Part shown: positions 25,032 through 33,785 of the stretch, piece after piece
Numbering within the stretch: the stretch's first letter is position 1
Layout: each line of letters starts with the position of its first letter
Assembly: GCA_036268295.1 (NCBI GenBank)
Contig: DATAUK010000021.1
Span: 23,722 to 87,721 of the forward strand
From: DATAUK01 sp036268295
Lineage (GTDB): Bacteria; Actinomycetota; Actinomycetes; JAFAQI01
Length of the DNA: 64,000 nt
Reading direction: 5' to 3'
The notes under the pieces: generated by a model
Database searches by the model: none
What the model was told of the DNA's origin: nothing
The model's input: the letters and a program-made list of their open reading frames with translations, nothing else
Program-made: the position numbers and the translations under genes

Positions 25032-25496
25032 ATGGCCACTGTCGATGTCAGTTTTTCGCCGCTGCCTGCCCATGTGCGCACCGCCCGGCTGATCGCACTC
25101 GCCGTTGCGCGCCGGGTCGGGGTGGCGGAGGACATGCTCGACGAGGTACGCCTGGCCGTCGGTGAGGCCTGCTCGCGCGCGGTCGGTGTCCATGCCGAGC
25201 TCGCGACGGATGCGCCGATCTCGATGCGCCTCTCGGATGACGATCAGTGCTTCGCCGTCGAGGTGGTCGACGTTGGCCCGCTCGACGACGATCCGCTCGA
25301 GGCGCGGTTCGACACCGTCGATGGCACTGTTGACCCGTCGGCCTGGGACGACGAGGCGGCCGACAGCGTGCCGGCCGGGTTCGGTTTGGTGGTCATCGGC
25401 GGCATCGTCGACGAGCTCGTGGTGACCAGCGACGCGGCCGGAACCCACGTCAAGATGGCCTGGCCGGTGCCTCCTGACCCGACCGGTCAAACCTGA
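25032..25496 (+). CDS. RsbW-like anti-sigma/ATPase partner of BldG
   Basis: A 154-residue GHKL-type ATPase-like protein, the gene that follows bldG in Streptomyces. The N-box helix is DEVRLAVGEACSRAV, but the metal-binding Asn expected in EACxNA is replaced by Arg. The G1 region is AEVVDVGPLDD-like and the glycine-rich G2 is GFGLVVIGGIVDEL. ATP binding may therefore be weakened or absent, a change that I believe is usual in this orthologue group. It probably acts as an anti-sigma factor regulated by BldG. It lies 12 bases after bldG, in the same transcript. Confidence 0.85.
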   Translation: MATVDVSFSPLPAHVRTARLIALAVARRVGVAEDMLDEVRLAVGEACSRAVGVHAELATDAPISMRLSDDDQCFAVEVVDVGPLDDDPLEARFDTVDGTVDPSAWDDEAADSVPAGFGLVVIGGIVDELVVTSDAAGTHVKMAWPVPPDPTGQT

Positions 25497-25547
25497 CCGA
25501 CCGTCAGCTTTAGCGGTACCGCCGCGCGCGGCCCGGTCGCCGCCTAC

Positions 25548-25553
25548 TACACT
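25548..25553 (+). promoter_or_regulatory. hppA: Putative -10 box TACACT upstream of hppA
   Basis: TACACT fits TANNNT and lies about 70 bases before the hppA ATG. The -35 region is not obvious. Confidence 0.35.
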
Positions 25554-25621
25554 CGCCGCCGCTGCGCGCCTTCTTTTTGGTTTGGCGCCGCTCGTCGCTG
25601 ACGTCGACCCGAAGGACTCGG

Positions 25622-27958
25622 ATGTCCCCGCTCGCCCTGCACGTTCCGGCTGCCGCCGCGCAATCGACCATTGCCGCGTCCGCGTCGTCGCTTTCCAACA
25701 GCGACCTCACCATCGTCGGGGTGATCGCCGCCATTGCGGTGTGCGCGCTCGGCGTCTCCGCATTCTTCGCCCGTGAGGTTCTGGCCTACGACCAGGGCAC
25801 CGCAAAGATGCAGGAGATTTCCAAGGCGGTTCAGGAGGGCGCGAGCGCATATCTGCGTCGGCAGTTCACGACGCTGGCACCGTTCGCGATCATCATCTTC
25901 GGGCTGCTGTTCATCCTGCCGGCAGACACGACGGGATCGCGAATCGGGCGCTCGGCCTTCTTCCTGGTCGGCGCGGCATTCTCAGCCTTCGTCGGCTTCG
26001 CCGGGATGACGCTCGCGACCCGCGCCAACGTGCGGACGGCGGCGGCAGCGCAGGCGACCGGCACCAAGGCCGCCACCCGGGTCGCCTTCCGCTCCGGCGG
26101 CACGGTGGGCATGCTGACCGTCGGGCTGGGCCTGCTCGGCGCGAGCGTTGTCACGTTGATCTTCAAGGAGCACGCGCCGCAGGTGCTCGAAGGCTTCGGT
26201 TTCGGTGCCGCGCTGCTCGCGATGTTCATGCGAGTCGGCGGCGGCATCTTCACCAAGGCGGCGGACGTCGGCGCTGACCTGGTCGGCAAGGTCGAGCAGG
26301 GCATCCCCGAGGACGACCCGCGCAACGCCGCAACGATCGCCGACAACGTCGGCGACAACGTCGGAGACTGCGCCGGCATGGCCGCCGACCTGTTCGAGTC
26401 CTACGCCGTGACCCTGGTCGCCTCGCTGCTGCTCGGTCAGGTCGCCTTCGGCCGTGACGGCCTGGTGCTGCCGCTCCTGATCCCCGCCGTCGGTGTCATC
26501 ACCGCGGTCCTCGGCGTACTGGTGACCGCGCCGCGCGACGGCGACCGCAACGGCCTGACCGCGATCAACCGCGGCTTCTTCATCTCCGCGATCGCGGCTG
26601 CCATCGGTGTCGCGATCGTGTCGTTCGTGTTCTTGCCGTCGTCCTACGCGAAGCTCGGGATCGGCGGTGCCGAAGGCGACGTCGCGAACCTGCACGGCAA
26701 CCCACGGGTCATGGCGTTCCTCGCCGTACTCGTCGGGCTTGTCCTTGCCAGCGCGATCCAGGTGCTCACCGGCTACTTCACCGAGGTGGAGCGCAAGCCG
26801 GTACAGGACATCGGTCGCGCGTCGCTGACCGGCGCGGCCACCGTCATCCTGGGCGGCATCTCGATCGGTCTCGAGTCGGCGGTCTACTCCGCGGTCCTGA
26901 TCGGTGGCGCGGTGTACGTCGCGTTCCTGCTGGGTCACGGCGTCGTCGTGCTCTCGCTGTTCGCGGTCGCACTTGCCGGCACCGGGCTGCTGACCACCGT
27001 CGGCGTGATCGTCGCGATGGACACCTTCGGCCCGATCTCGGACAACGCCCAGGGCGTGGCCGAGATGTCGGGCGAGATCAGCCCGGAAGGTGCCGAGGTG
27101 CTCACCGCGCTCGACGCCGTCGGCAACACGACCAAGGCGATCACCAAGGGCATCGCGATCGCGACCGCGGTGCTGGCCGCGACCGCGTTGTTCGGGTCGT
27201 TCGCGACCGCGGTGCAGGCGGTCAAGATCCAGCAGAACTCCTCGTTCGTGTTCTCGTTGGCCGTCGATAAGCCGAACGTGTTGTTCGGCCTGATCATTGG
27301 TGCCTCGGTGGTGTTCCTGTTCTCCGGGCTGGCGATCAGCGCGGTCGCCCGCGCCGCCGGCCGGGTCGTGATCGAGGTCCGCGACCAGTTCCGCAACAAC
27401 CCCGGGATCATGGACGGCACCGTCCGGCCGGACTACGCCCGCGTGGTTGATATCTGCACCAAGGACTCGTTGCGCGAGCTTGCGACCCCGGGTCTGCTCG
27501 CCGTACTCGCTCCGATCGCGACCGGTTTCTGGCTCGGCTGGGAACCGCTTGGTGCCTATCTCGCCGGTGCCATCGCGGCCGGCGTACTGATGGCGATCTT
27601 CCTGGCCAACTCCGGTGGTGCCTGGGACAACGCCAAGAAGCTGGTCGAGGACGGCAACTACGGCGGCAAGGGCTCCGAGGCGCACGAGGCCACGATCATC
27701 GGTGACACCGTCGGCGACCCGTTCAAGGACACTGCCGGGCCGGCGCTCAACCCGCTGATCAAGGTCATGAACCTGGTCGCGCTGCTCATTGCTCCGACCG
27801 TGGTGAAGTACGGCATCCACGGCCCGCACCAGAACAACGCGGTCCGGATCATCGTCGGCGTACTCGCCCTCGGCGGCATCGTCGCTGCGGTCGTGGTCAG
27901 CAAGCGTCGCCACGTCGACATGAGCAGCGAAGCCGCCGACGCCAAGGCCGCCGCCTGA
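25622..27958 (+). CDS. hppA: Proton-translocating membrane pyrophosphatase
   Basis: A 778-residue integral membrane enzyme with about 16 transmembrane helices that pumps H+ using PPi hydrolysis. The catalytic loop is DVGADLVGKVEQGIPEDD followed by DNVGDNVGDCAGMAADLFESY, and the C-terminal catalytic part has GDTVGDPFKDTAGPALN. The cation-specificity site reads GNTTKAITKG: lysine at the position that is alanine in K+-dependent enzymes, so this should be the K+-independent type. ATG 25622 is the start, since it precedes the first membrane helix closely. A soluble pyrophosphatase (ppa) is also present at 40.2 kb. Confidence 0.96.
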   Translation: MSPLALHVPAAAAQSTIAASASSLSNSDLTIVGVIAAIAVCALGVSAFFAREVLAYDQGTAKMQEISKAVQEGASAYLRRQFTTLAPFAIIIFGLLFILPADTTGSRIGRSAFFLVGAAFSAFVGFAGMTLATRANVRTAAAAQATGTKAATRVAFRSGGTVGMLTVGLGLLGASVVTLIFKEHAPQVLEGFGFGAALLAMFMRVGGGIFTKAADVGADLVGKVEQGIPEDDPRNAATIADNVGDNVGDCAGMAADLFESYAVTLVASLLLGQVAFGRDGLVLPLLIPAVGVITAVLGVLVTAPRDGDRNGLTAINRGFFISAIAAAIGVAIVSFVFLPSSYAKLGIGGAEGDVANLHGNPRVMAFLAVLVGLVLASAIQVLTGYFTEVERKPVQDIGRASLTGAATVILGGISIGLESAVYSAVLIGGAVYVAFLLGHGVVVLSLFAVALAGTGLLTTVGVIVAMDTFGPISDNAQGVAEMSGEISPEGAEVLTALDAVGNTTKAITKGIAIATAVLAATALFGSFATAVQAVKIQQNSSFVFSLAVDKPNVLFGLIIGASVVFLFSGLAISAVARAAGRVVIEVRDQFRNNPGIMDGTVRPDYARVVDICTKDSLRELATPGLLAVLAPIATGFWLGWEPLGAYLAGAIAAGVLMAIFLANSGGAWDNAKKLVEDGNYGGKGSEAHEATIIGDTVGDPFKDTAGPALNPLIKVMNLVALLIAPTVVKYGIHGPHQNNAVRIIVGVLALGGIVAAVVVSKRRHVDMSSEAADAKAAA

Positions 27959-27968
27959 CACGGCTTGG

Positions 27969-28100
27969 GCGTCAGGTCAGATTTCGTGATCTTGACGCAC
28001 AGTGTCGATGTGGCGCCCCGAAGGCTCATGTACGTCAAGATCGCGGCGCGAACTCAAGGCGGCGCTGGTCTGCTGGTCATGGCCGGCTTTGATCTGACGC
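27969..28100. repeat. Nested inverted repeats in the hppA 3' region
   Basis: GATCTTGACG (27988-27997) is matched by CGTCAAGATC (28033-28042), which extends to about 13 bp as RNA with a G-U pair and encloses 35 bases. A second outer pair, GCGTCAG (27969-27975) and CTGACGC (28094-28100), surrounds it. The structure could end the hppA transcript or be a palindromic repeat element. Confidence 0.45.
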
Positions 28101-28114
28101 TCGCGCCGAAGCCG

Positions 28115-28120
28115 TAGCCT
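28115..28120 (+). promoter_or_regulatory. Putative -10 box TAGCCT, leaderless start at 28128
   Basis: TAGCCT ends seven bases before ATG 28128 with no ribosome site between, a leaderless arrangement that also occurs before several other genes in this window. Confidence 0.6.
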
Positions 28121-28127
28121 GCGCGGT

Positions 28128-28706
28128 ATGAGCCAGCTCTCGTTGTTCGGCGCTGCCGCGCGGGAGCCGGCGCTGGGTGACCTCGAGGGGCTGCTTGCCG
28201 GCAACGGTCACGTCGTACGCCGGGGGGACTCGGCCCGGCTCTCGGTCGTGGTCGAAGCGGACTGGCGGGTCAAGGTGCTGGCCGCCCAGCTGAGCGAGTC
28301 CTTCGGTCTGACCGCCGATGTCGCACCGGCCGAGGCCGGCACCGCGGTCGGCACGCCATGGTGCGCCGAGCTCCGCCCGATCGCCGACGGATGGACCCGC
28401 GGCGCGGTGAAATGCCCCCCGAACGGGTGGGTGCTGGATGGCTCGAGACTGCGGTGGTGGTGCCTGTCCTCAGGTCGCCAGGTGGGCGGCATGTATACCC
28501 TTGCGCTCGGCGCGAGCGACGAGCACGCCTGGTTGTCGGTCGGGTCGGCATTGGCCGTGGCGGGTGTGCCGGGGGCGCTGGTGGGTCCTCGTGCCGACGG
28601 TCCGGCGTACCGGGTCGTCGGACGGCGCCGGTTGGTGCGGCTGCTAGAACTGGTCGGCGACCGGCCTGCCGGAGTACCTGAGGACGCATGGCCGGCGCTC
28701 AACTAG
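28128..28706 (+). CDS. Conserved hypothetical upstream of topA
   Basis: A 192-residue soluble protein, the same length and position as mycobacterial Rv3647c. Conserved-looking segments are WRVKVLAAQLSESFGL in the first third, the central WTRGAVKCPPNGWVLDG and RLRWWCLSSG, and a C-terminal RRRLVRLLELVGDRP. Two cysteines lie in the centre. No enzyme motif is recognisable. The linkage to topA suggests a link to DNA, but nothing in the sequence proves this. It is transcribed toward topA, which begins 58 bases later, and has a leaderless-type promoter. Confidence 0.82.
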   Translation: MSQLSLFGAAAREPALGDLEGLLAGNGHVVRRGDSARLSVVVEADWRVKVLAAQLSESFGLTADVAPAEAGTAVGTPWCAELRPIADGWTRGAVKCPPNGWVLDGSRLRWWCLSSGRQVGGMYTLALGASDEHAWLSVGSALAVAGVPGALVGPRADGPAYRVVGRRRLVRLLELVGDRPAGVPEDAWPALN

Positions 28707-28764
28707 GGCACACCGCACGACGAGTTGCTGACAGAGACACCGAACCGAAACCGGAAGGATCCGC

Positions 28765-31494
28765 GTGGCCAGCGACACCGAGGTACTAGTTGACGGCGAT
28801 GGTCGCCGCCGGCTGGTCATCGTCGAGTCGCCCGCGAAGGCGCGGACGATCGCCGGCTATCTCGGCGACGGGTACGTCGTCGAGTCCTCGATCGGCCACA
28901 TCCGTGATCTGCCGGGCGGCGCGGGCGACATGCCGGCCGACCAGAAGCATCTGTGGAAGACCTACGGCATCGACGTCGACCACAACTTCGCCCCGGTGTA
29001 TGTCGTCAACCCGGACAAGAAGCAGCAGGTCGCGAAGCTGAAGGCGGCACTGAAGACGGTCGACGAGCTCCTGCTCGCGACTGATGAGGACCGTGAGGGC
29101 GAGGCGATCGCCTGGCATCTGCTCGAGGTGCTCAAGCCGCAGGTGCCGGTACGCCGGATGGTCTTCCACGAGATCACGCCGGCCGCGATCCGCGAGGCGG
29201 TCGACAACCCGCGCGAGATCGACCGTGCCCTGGTCGACGCGCAGGAGACCCGCCGTATCGTCGACCGGCTCTACGGGTACGGCGTCTCGCCGGTGCTGTG
29301 GAAGAAGGTCATGCCGCGGCTCTCTGCCGGCCGGGTGCAGTCGGTTGCGACCAGGCTGCTCGTGGAACGCGAGCGGGCCCGGATCCGGTTCCGCTCGGCT
29401 GAATATTGGGATCTCGAAGGCACCTTTGATACCGGTGTGGAGCCGGCCTCCGCGAATGGCGCCGGCACGGCGACGCCTGGGGACCCGACCTCGTTCGAGG
29501 CGAGCCTCGTCGCGCTGGACGGCAAGCGCATCGCGTCCGGTCGTGACTTCGGTGAGGACGGCCAGCTCACCCGCGATGTCGTTCATCTTCGCGAGGACGA
29601 TGCGGTCGGTCTTGCGGCGCGGCTCGCGGACTCCGACTTCTCGGTCCGTGCCGTCGAGGAGCGGCCCTACCGCCGTTCGCCGTACCCGCCGTTCATGACC
29701 AGCACGTTGCAGCAGGAGGGCTCGCGCAAGCTGCGGCTCACTGCGCGGCTGGTGATGTCGCTCGCGCAGCGGCTGTATGAAAACGGCTACATCACCTATA
29801 TGCGGACCGACTCGACGACGTTGTCCGAGACTGCGCTGACCGCGGCCCGGGCGCAGGCGCGCGAGTTGTATGGCAACGACTACGTGCCGGATGCGCCGCG
29901 GCGTTATGAGCGCAAGGTCAAGAACGCGCAGGAGGCGCACGAGGCGATCCGCCCGGCCGGCGACAGCTTCCGAACCCCGGCGTCGGTGCGCGGCGAGTTG
30001 AGCAGCGATGAGTACCGGCTCTACGAGCTGATCTGGCAGCGGACCGTCGCCTCGCAGATGGCCGATGCGGTCGGGCGCTCGGTGACGGTGCGGGTCGGCG
30101 GTACGTCGTCGACCGGCGAGGACGCCGAGTTTTCCGCGAGTGGCAAGGTCATCACGTTCCCCGGTTTCCTTCGGGCCTACGTCGAGGAGACCGACGACGA
30201 CGCCGCCGAGCGCGACGATCGCGAGAAGCGGCTTCCGCATGTCGCCGAGGGGCAGGCACTTACTGCGGCCGGCATCGAGGCTCAGCCGCACTCGACCTCG
30301 CCGCCGGCGCGCTACACCGAGGCCAGCCTGGTCAAGGCATTGGAAGAGCTCGGCATCGGCCGGCCGTCGACGTACGCCTCGATCCTCGGCACGATCCAGG
30401 ACCGGGGATACGTCTTCAAGCGGGGCACCGCGTTGGTGCCGTCGTTCACTGCTTTCGCCGTCGTCGGGCTGCTCGAGCAGCACTTCACCCGGCTGGTCGA
30501 CTACGGGTTCACCGCGTCGATGGAGGACGATCTCGACGCGATCGCCAACGGCACCGCGCAGTCGGCGCAGTGGCTGGCCCGGTTCTACTTCGGCGACGAG
30601 ACCTCGACCGAGGCCGACCCGCATGGCCTCAAGCAGCTGGTCAGTGACCGGCTCGGCGAGATTGACGCCCGTGAGGTCAACTCACTGCCGATCGGCAATG
30701 CCGAGGACGGCGAGCTGGTCGTCGCACGGGTCGGTCGTTACGGGCCGTACGTGCAGAAGGGCGACCTTCGGGCGAGCATCCCGGACGACCTGCCGCCGGA
30801 CGAGCTCACCGTCGAGCGAGCGCTGATGTTGCTCAACAAGACCAGTGACGAGCGGTTGCTCGGCCAGCATCCGGAGACCGGCGAGCCGATCCTGGTGCGA
30901 TCAGGTCGCTACGGGCCGTACGTCACGACGCAGCCGCTCGACGACGGCGAGATCAAGACCGCGTCGCTGTTCAAGGACATGTCGGTCGAGGAGGTCACCC
31001 TCGATGACGCCGTACGCCTGCTGACGTTGCCGCGGCTGCTCGGTGCCGACCCGGCGAACGGCGAGCCGGTCACGGCGCAGAACGGGAAGTACGGGCCGTA
31101 CATCAAACGGGGGGGCGACTCGCGGTCGCTCGAGTCAGAGCCGTCGCTGTTCACGGTGTCGCTCGACGACGCGCTCGCCCTGCTGGCGCAGCCCAAGACC
31201 CGCGGCCGGCGAGCGGCTGCGCTGCCGGTCCGCGAGATCGGCGCCGACCCCTCGAGCGGCAAGCCGATGGTCGTGCGCGAGGGCCGGTTCGGGCCGTATG
31301 TCAGCGACGGCGAGACCAACGCCTCGCTGCGCAAGGGCGACAGCATCCCGGAGCTCACGATCGACCGCGCCGCGGAGCTCCTCGCCGAGCGGCGAGCCCG
31401 CGGCCCGGCCGCGCCCAGGAAGCGAGCCCCCGCCAAACGAGCCCCCGCCAAAAAGACCGCAGCCAAAAAGAAACCCGCAAAAAAGCCAACCTAA
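28765..31494 (+). CDS. topA: DNA topoisomerase I
   Basis: A 909-residue type IA topoisomerase that relaxes negative supercoils. The TOPRIM domain at the start contains VIVESPAKARTIAGYLG and the DEDREGEA acidic triad. The catalytic tyrosine is Y345 in ITYMRTDST. After the core come several TopA C-terminal repeats (GRYGPYV, GKYGPYI, GRFGPYV) in place of the zinc fingers of E. coli. The protein ends with a tail of about 35 residues made of AKK/APAKR repeats, typical of actinobacterial TopA and needed for processivity. GTG 28765 is preceded by GGAAGGA. The stop is followed at once by the 31-bp repeat array. Confidence 0.97.
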   Translation: MASDTEVLVDGDGRRRLVIVESPAKARTIAGYLGDGYVVESSIGHIRDLPGGAGDMPADQKHLWKTYGIDVDHNFAPVYVVNPDKKQQVAKLKAALKTVDELLLATDEDREGEAIAWHLLEVLKPQVPVRRMVFHEITPAAIREAVDNPREIDRALVDAQETRRIVDRLYGYGVSPVLWKKVMPRLSAGRVQSVATRLLVERERARIRFRSAEYWDLEGTFDTGVEPASANGAGTATPGDPTSFEASLVALDGKRIASGRDFGEDGQLTRDVVHLREDDAVGLAARLADSDFSVRAVEERPYRRSPYPPFMTSTLQQEGSRKLRLTARLVMSLAQRLYENGYITYMRTDSTTLSETALTAARAQARELYGNDYVPDAPRRYERKVKNAQEAHEAIRPAGDSFRTPASVRGELSSDEYRLYELIWQRTVASQMADAVGRSVTVRVGGTSSTGEDAEFSASGKVITFPGFLRAYVEETDDDAAERDDREKRLPHVAEGQALTAAGIEAQPHSTSPPARYTEASLVKALEELGIGRPSTYASILGTIQDRGYVFKRGTALVPSFTAFAVVGLLEQHFTRLVDYGFTASMEDDLDAIANGTAQSAQWLARFYFGDETSTEADPHGLKQLVSDRLGEIDAREVNSLPIGNAEDGELVVARVGRYGPYVQKGDLRASIPDDLPPDELTVERALMLLNKTSDERLLGQHPETGEPILVRSGRYGPYVTTQPLDDGEIKTASLFKDMSVEEVTLDDAVRLLTLPRLLGADPANGEPVTAQNGKYGPYIKRGGDSRSLESEPSLFTVSLDDALALLAQPKTRGRRAAALPVREIGADPSSGKPMVVREGRFGPYVSDGETNASLRKGDSIPELTIDRAAELLAERRARGPAAPRKRAPAKRAPAKKTAAKKKPAKKPT

Positions 31495-31582
31495 CCCCGC
31501 GCATGTGCCATCGGTGGGGCTATGGGCCCGCGCATGTGCCATTGGTGGGGCGATAGGCCCACGCATGTGCCATGCGCGGGGT
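31495..31582. repeat. Three tandem 31-bp units of the GCATGTGCCAT repeat family
   Basis: Immediately after the topA stop codon. Cores begin at 31499, 31530 and 31561, exactly 31 bases apart, all in direct orientation; the third unit is truncated. The core is GCATGTGCCATYGGTGGGG followed by a variable linker. The same core recurs near 39.0, 40.1, 50.1 and 57.5 kb. Confidence 0.9.
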
Positions 31583-31616
31583 GGATGAGCTTCAGCACCG
31601 TGACGGGGTCGGTCGC

Positions 31617-31622
31617 TACCAT
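31617..31622 (+). promoter_or_regulatory. Putative -10 box TACCAT upstream of MFS-tmk
   Basis: TACCAT fits TANNNT. A transcript from about 31629 would include AGGAG (31642-31646) and the ATC codon at 31653, as well as GTG 31692. Confidence 0.4.
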
Positions 31623-31691
31623 CAGCGCGAACCTGTGAGCTAGGAGCTCGTCATCCCTCGACCGCGCCGGCTGTTCCGTAACGGGGCGCAC

Positions 31692-33785
31692 GTGCGCGAC
31701 CTCGGTGAGGTCGCGACTGCCCCGCCGCAGGAACGCGAGGTCAGAAACGTCCTCGCGATCCAGCCGTTCCGGCGGCTGTGGATCTCGTTGTCGCTGTCCA
31801 GCCTCGGCGACTGGCTCGGCTTCCTCGCGACCACCTCGCTGGCCAGCGAGCTCACCCACTCCTACTCCCACAAGCTGTACGCCGTCGCCGCGGTGCTGTT
31901 CGTCAGGCTGCTTCCGGCGCTGTTTATCGGGCCGGTTGCCGGCGCGTTCGCCGACCGCTTCAACCGTCGTACGACGATGGTCGTCACCGACATCATCCGG
32001 TTCGGGCTGTTCCTTTCGATCCCGCTCGAGCAGAAGATCTGGTGGCTGCTCGTCGCGTCGTTCCTGATCGAGTGCGCCAGCCTGTTCTGGATCCCGGCCA
32101 AGGAAGCATCGATCCCCAACCTGGTGCCGCGCAACCAGCTCGAGTCGGCCAACAAGTTCAACCTTGTGACGACGTATGGCTTCGGCGCGGTTGCGGCGGT
32201 GCTGTTCACGGCACTCGCGTTCATCAACCGGGTGCTCGCGCACGACCTGTCGTTCTTCCGCACCAACCCGGTCAACCTCGCGCTGTATATCGACGCGCTG
32301 ACATTCCTGGTCTCGGCATTGACGATCCTCAACCTGCACCAGATCAGTAGTGTCCGGCCGCGCGGCACCGATGACGGCGCCGAGGGAGAGCAGATCGGCT
32401 TCGGTCGCTCGATCCTCGACGGCATGAGCTTCATCGGCGGCCAACGATGGCTCAAGGGTCTGGTCCTCGGCATCGCCGGCGCGACCGGCGCAGGTGCAGC
32501 GGTCATCGGTCTGTCGCAGCGGTTTGCGGCCGACCTGCAAGGTGGCGATGCGGCGTACGGCACGTTGTTCGGCACCGTCTTCGTCGGCCTCGCGTCCGGC
32601 ATGTTCCTCGGGCCGCGACTCATCGGTACCTTCTCGCGCCGCCGGGTCGTCGGTCTCGGCATCATCGGCTGTGGAATCACGTTGGCGATCGAGGCGGTCG
32701 TGCCGAACCTCGCACTCGCGATCCTGACCACCGGGTTGATGGGGTTCTGGGCCGGCCTGGTCTGGGTCGTCGCGCTGACCCTGGTCGGATCCGAGGTGAG
32801 TGACGAGATTCGCGGCCGCACCTTCGCGTTTCTCTACAACCTGATGCGACTCGTGCTGCTCGTCATGGTGGTCGCCGCACCGGCGATCGCGGGCCGGATC
32901 GGGCCGCACATGATCACGGTCTCGCACTCCCGGGTGCGTCTCGACGGCGTGACGATCACACTGTTCGGCGCCGGGCTGCTCGCGATCGGGCTCGGCCTGG
33001 TCTGCTACCGGTTGATGGACGACCGACGCGATGTGCCGCTGTGGACCGACTTGGTCGCGGCCGCCCGGCGACATCGGCCCCAGCTCGGCCGCGGCACGCT
33101 GACCGGGTTGTTCATCGTCTTCGAAGGTGGCGAAGGCGCCGGGAAGTCGACCCAGGTGCGCCAGCTCGCGGACGCGGTCACCGCCCTCGGTCACGAAGTC
33201 GTGGTCAGCTTCGAGCCGGGCGCCACACCGACCGGGGCCCGGCTGCGCGAGATCCTGCTCGATCCCGAGACCGCCGGCCTGCCGCCGGTCGCGGAGGCGC
33301 TGCTCTACGCCGCGGATCGCGCCCAACACGTCGCCAACGTCGTACGACCCGCTCTCGACCGCGGCGACGTGGTGATCAGTGATCGCTACGTCGACTCCTC
33401 GATCGCCTACCAGGCGGGCGGCCGGCGGTTGCACGAAGGCGACGTACGCCGGCTCTCTGTGCTTGCGACCGGGGGCCTGCGGCCGGACCTCACCGTGCTG
33501 CTCGACATCCCACCCGAGGTCGGCCTGACCCGGCTCACCGGTCCCGGTGACCGGATCGAGCAGGAGACGATGGAGTTTCACCAGCGGGTGCGGCGCACGT
33601 TCCTGGCGTTGGCCAGCCAGAGTCGTGGCCGTTATCTCATCGTGGACGCCACGACCAGCGCCGAGAAGATCCATGAGGTCGTGATGGCGCGCACCCTGCA
33701 CATGTTGCTCGCCAACGAGATCCCGCCGGACGTGCCGGACCCGCAGTTCTCCAAAGTGTCGCAACCGGTGGACGTACGCCGATGA
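31692..33785 (+). CDS. tmk: MFS-like membrane protein fused to dTMP kinase
   Basis: A 697-residue fusion. Residues 1-450 form a membrane domain of the major facilitator type with about 12 helices and the GPVAGAFADRFNRR loop. Residues about 470-690 are a complete thymidylate kinase, with P-loop GGEGAGKST (479-487), SDRYVDSSIAYQ and a dTMP-binding region. Comparable fusions occur in Streptomyces and relatives, so this is not a broken pair. The kinase supplies dTDP for DNA synthesis, and its next neighbour is holB, as usual for tmk. GTG 31692 lacks a good ribosome site. AGGAG at 31642-31646 stands six bases before an in-frame ATC at 31653, which might be the true start. Confidence 0.9.
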   Translation: MRDLGEVATAPPQEREVRNVLAIQPFRRLWISLSLSSLGDWLGFLATTSLASELTHSYSHKLYAVAAVLFVRLLPALFIGPVAGAFADRFNRRTTMVVTDIIRFGLFLSIPLEQKIWWLLVASFLIECASLFWIPAKEASIPNLVPRNQLESANKFNLVTTYGFGAVAAVLFTALAFINRVLAHDLSFFRTNPVNLALYIDALTFLVSALTILNLHQISSVRPRGTDDGAEGEQIGFGRSILDGMSFIGGQRWLKGLVLGIAGATGAGAAVIGLSQRFAADLQGGDAAYGTLFGTVFVGLASGMFLGPRLIGTFSRRRVVGLGIIGCGITLAIEAVVPNLALAILTTGLMGFWAGLVWVVALTLVGSEVSDEIRGRTFAFLYNLMRLVLLVMVVAAPAIAGRIGPHMITVSHSRVRLDGVTITLFGAGLLAIGLGLVCYRLMDDRRDVPLWTDLVAAARRHRPQLGRGTLTGLFIVFEGGEGAGKSTQVRQLADAVTALGHEVVVSFEPGATPTGARLREILLDPETAGLPPVAEALLYAADRAQHVANVVRPALDRGDVVISDRYVDSSIAYQAGGRRLHEGDVRRLSVLATGGLRPDLTVLLDIPPEVGLTRLTGPGDRIEQETMEFHQRVRRTFLALASQSRGRYLIVDATTSAEKIHEVVMARTLHMLLANEIPPDVPDPQFSKVSQPVDVRR

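Noticed and set aside
25982..27961. 659-codon open frame antisense to hppA
   Set aside because: It mirrors a real gene in high-GC DNA; it is very rich in Arg/Asp/His/Gly and has no domain or start signal.
28786..30624. 612-codon open frame antisense to topA
   Set aside because: Shadow of topA, no recognisable domain and codon pattern that follows the sense gene.
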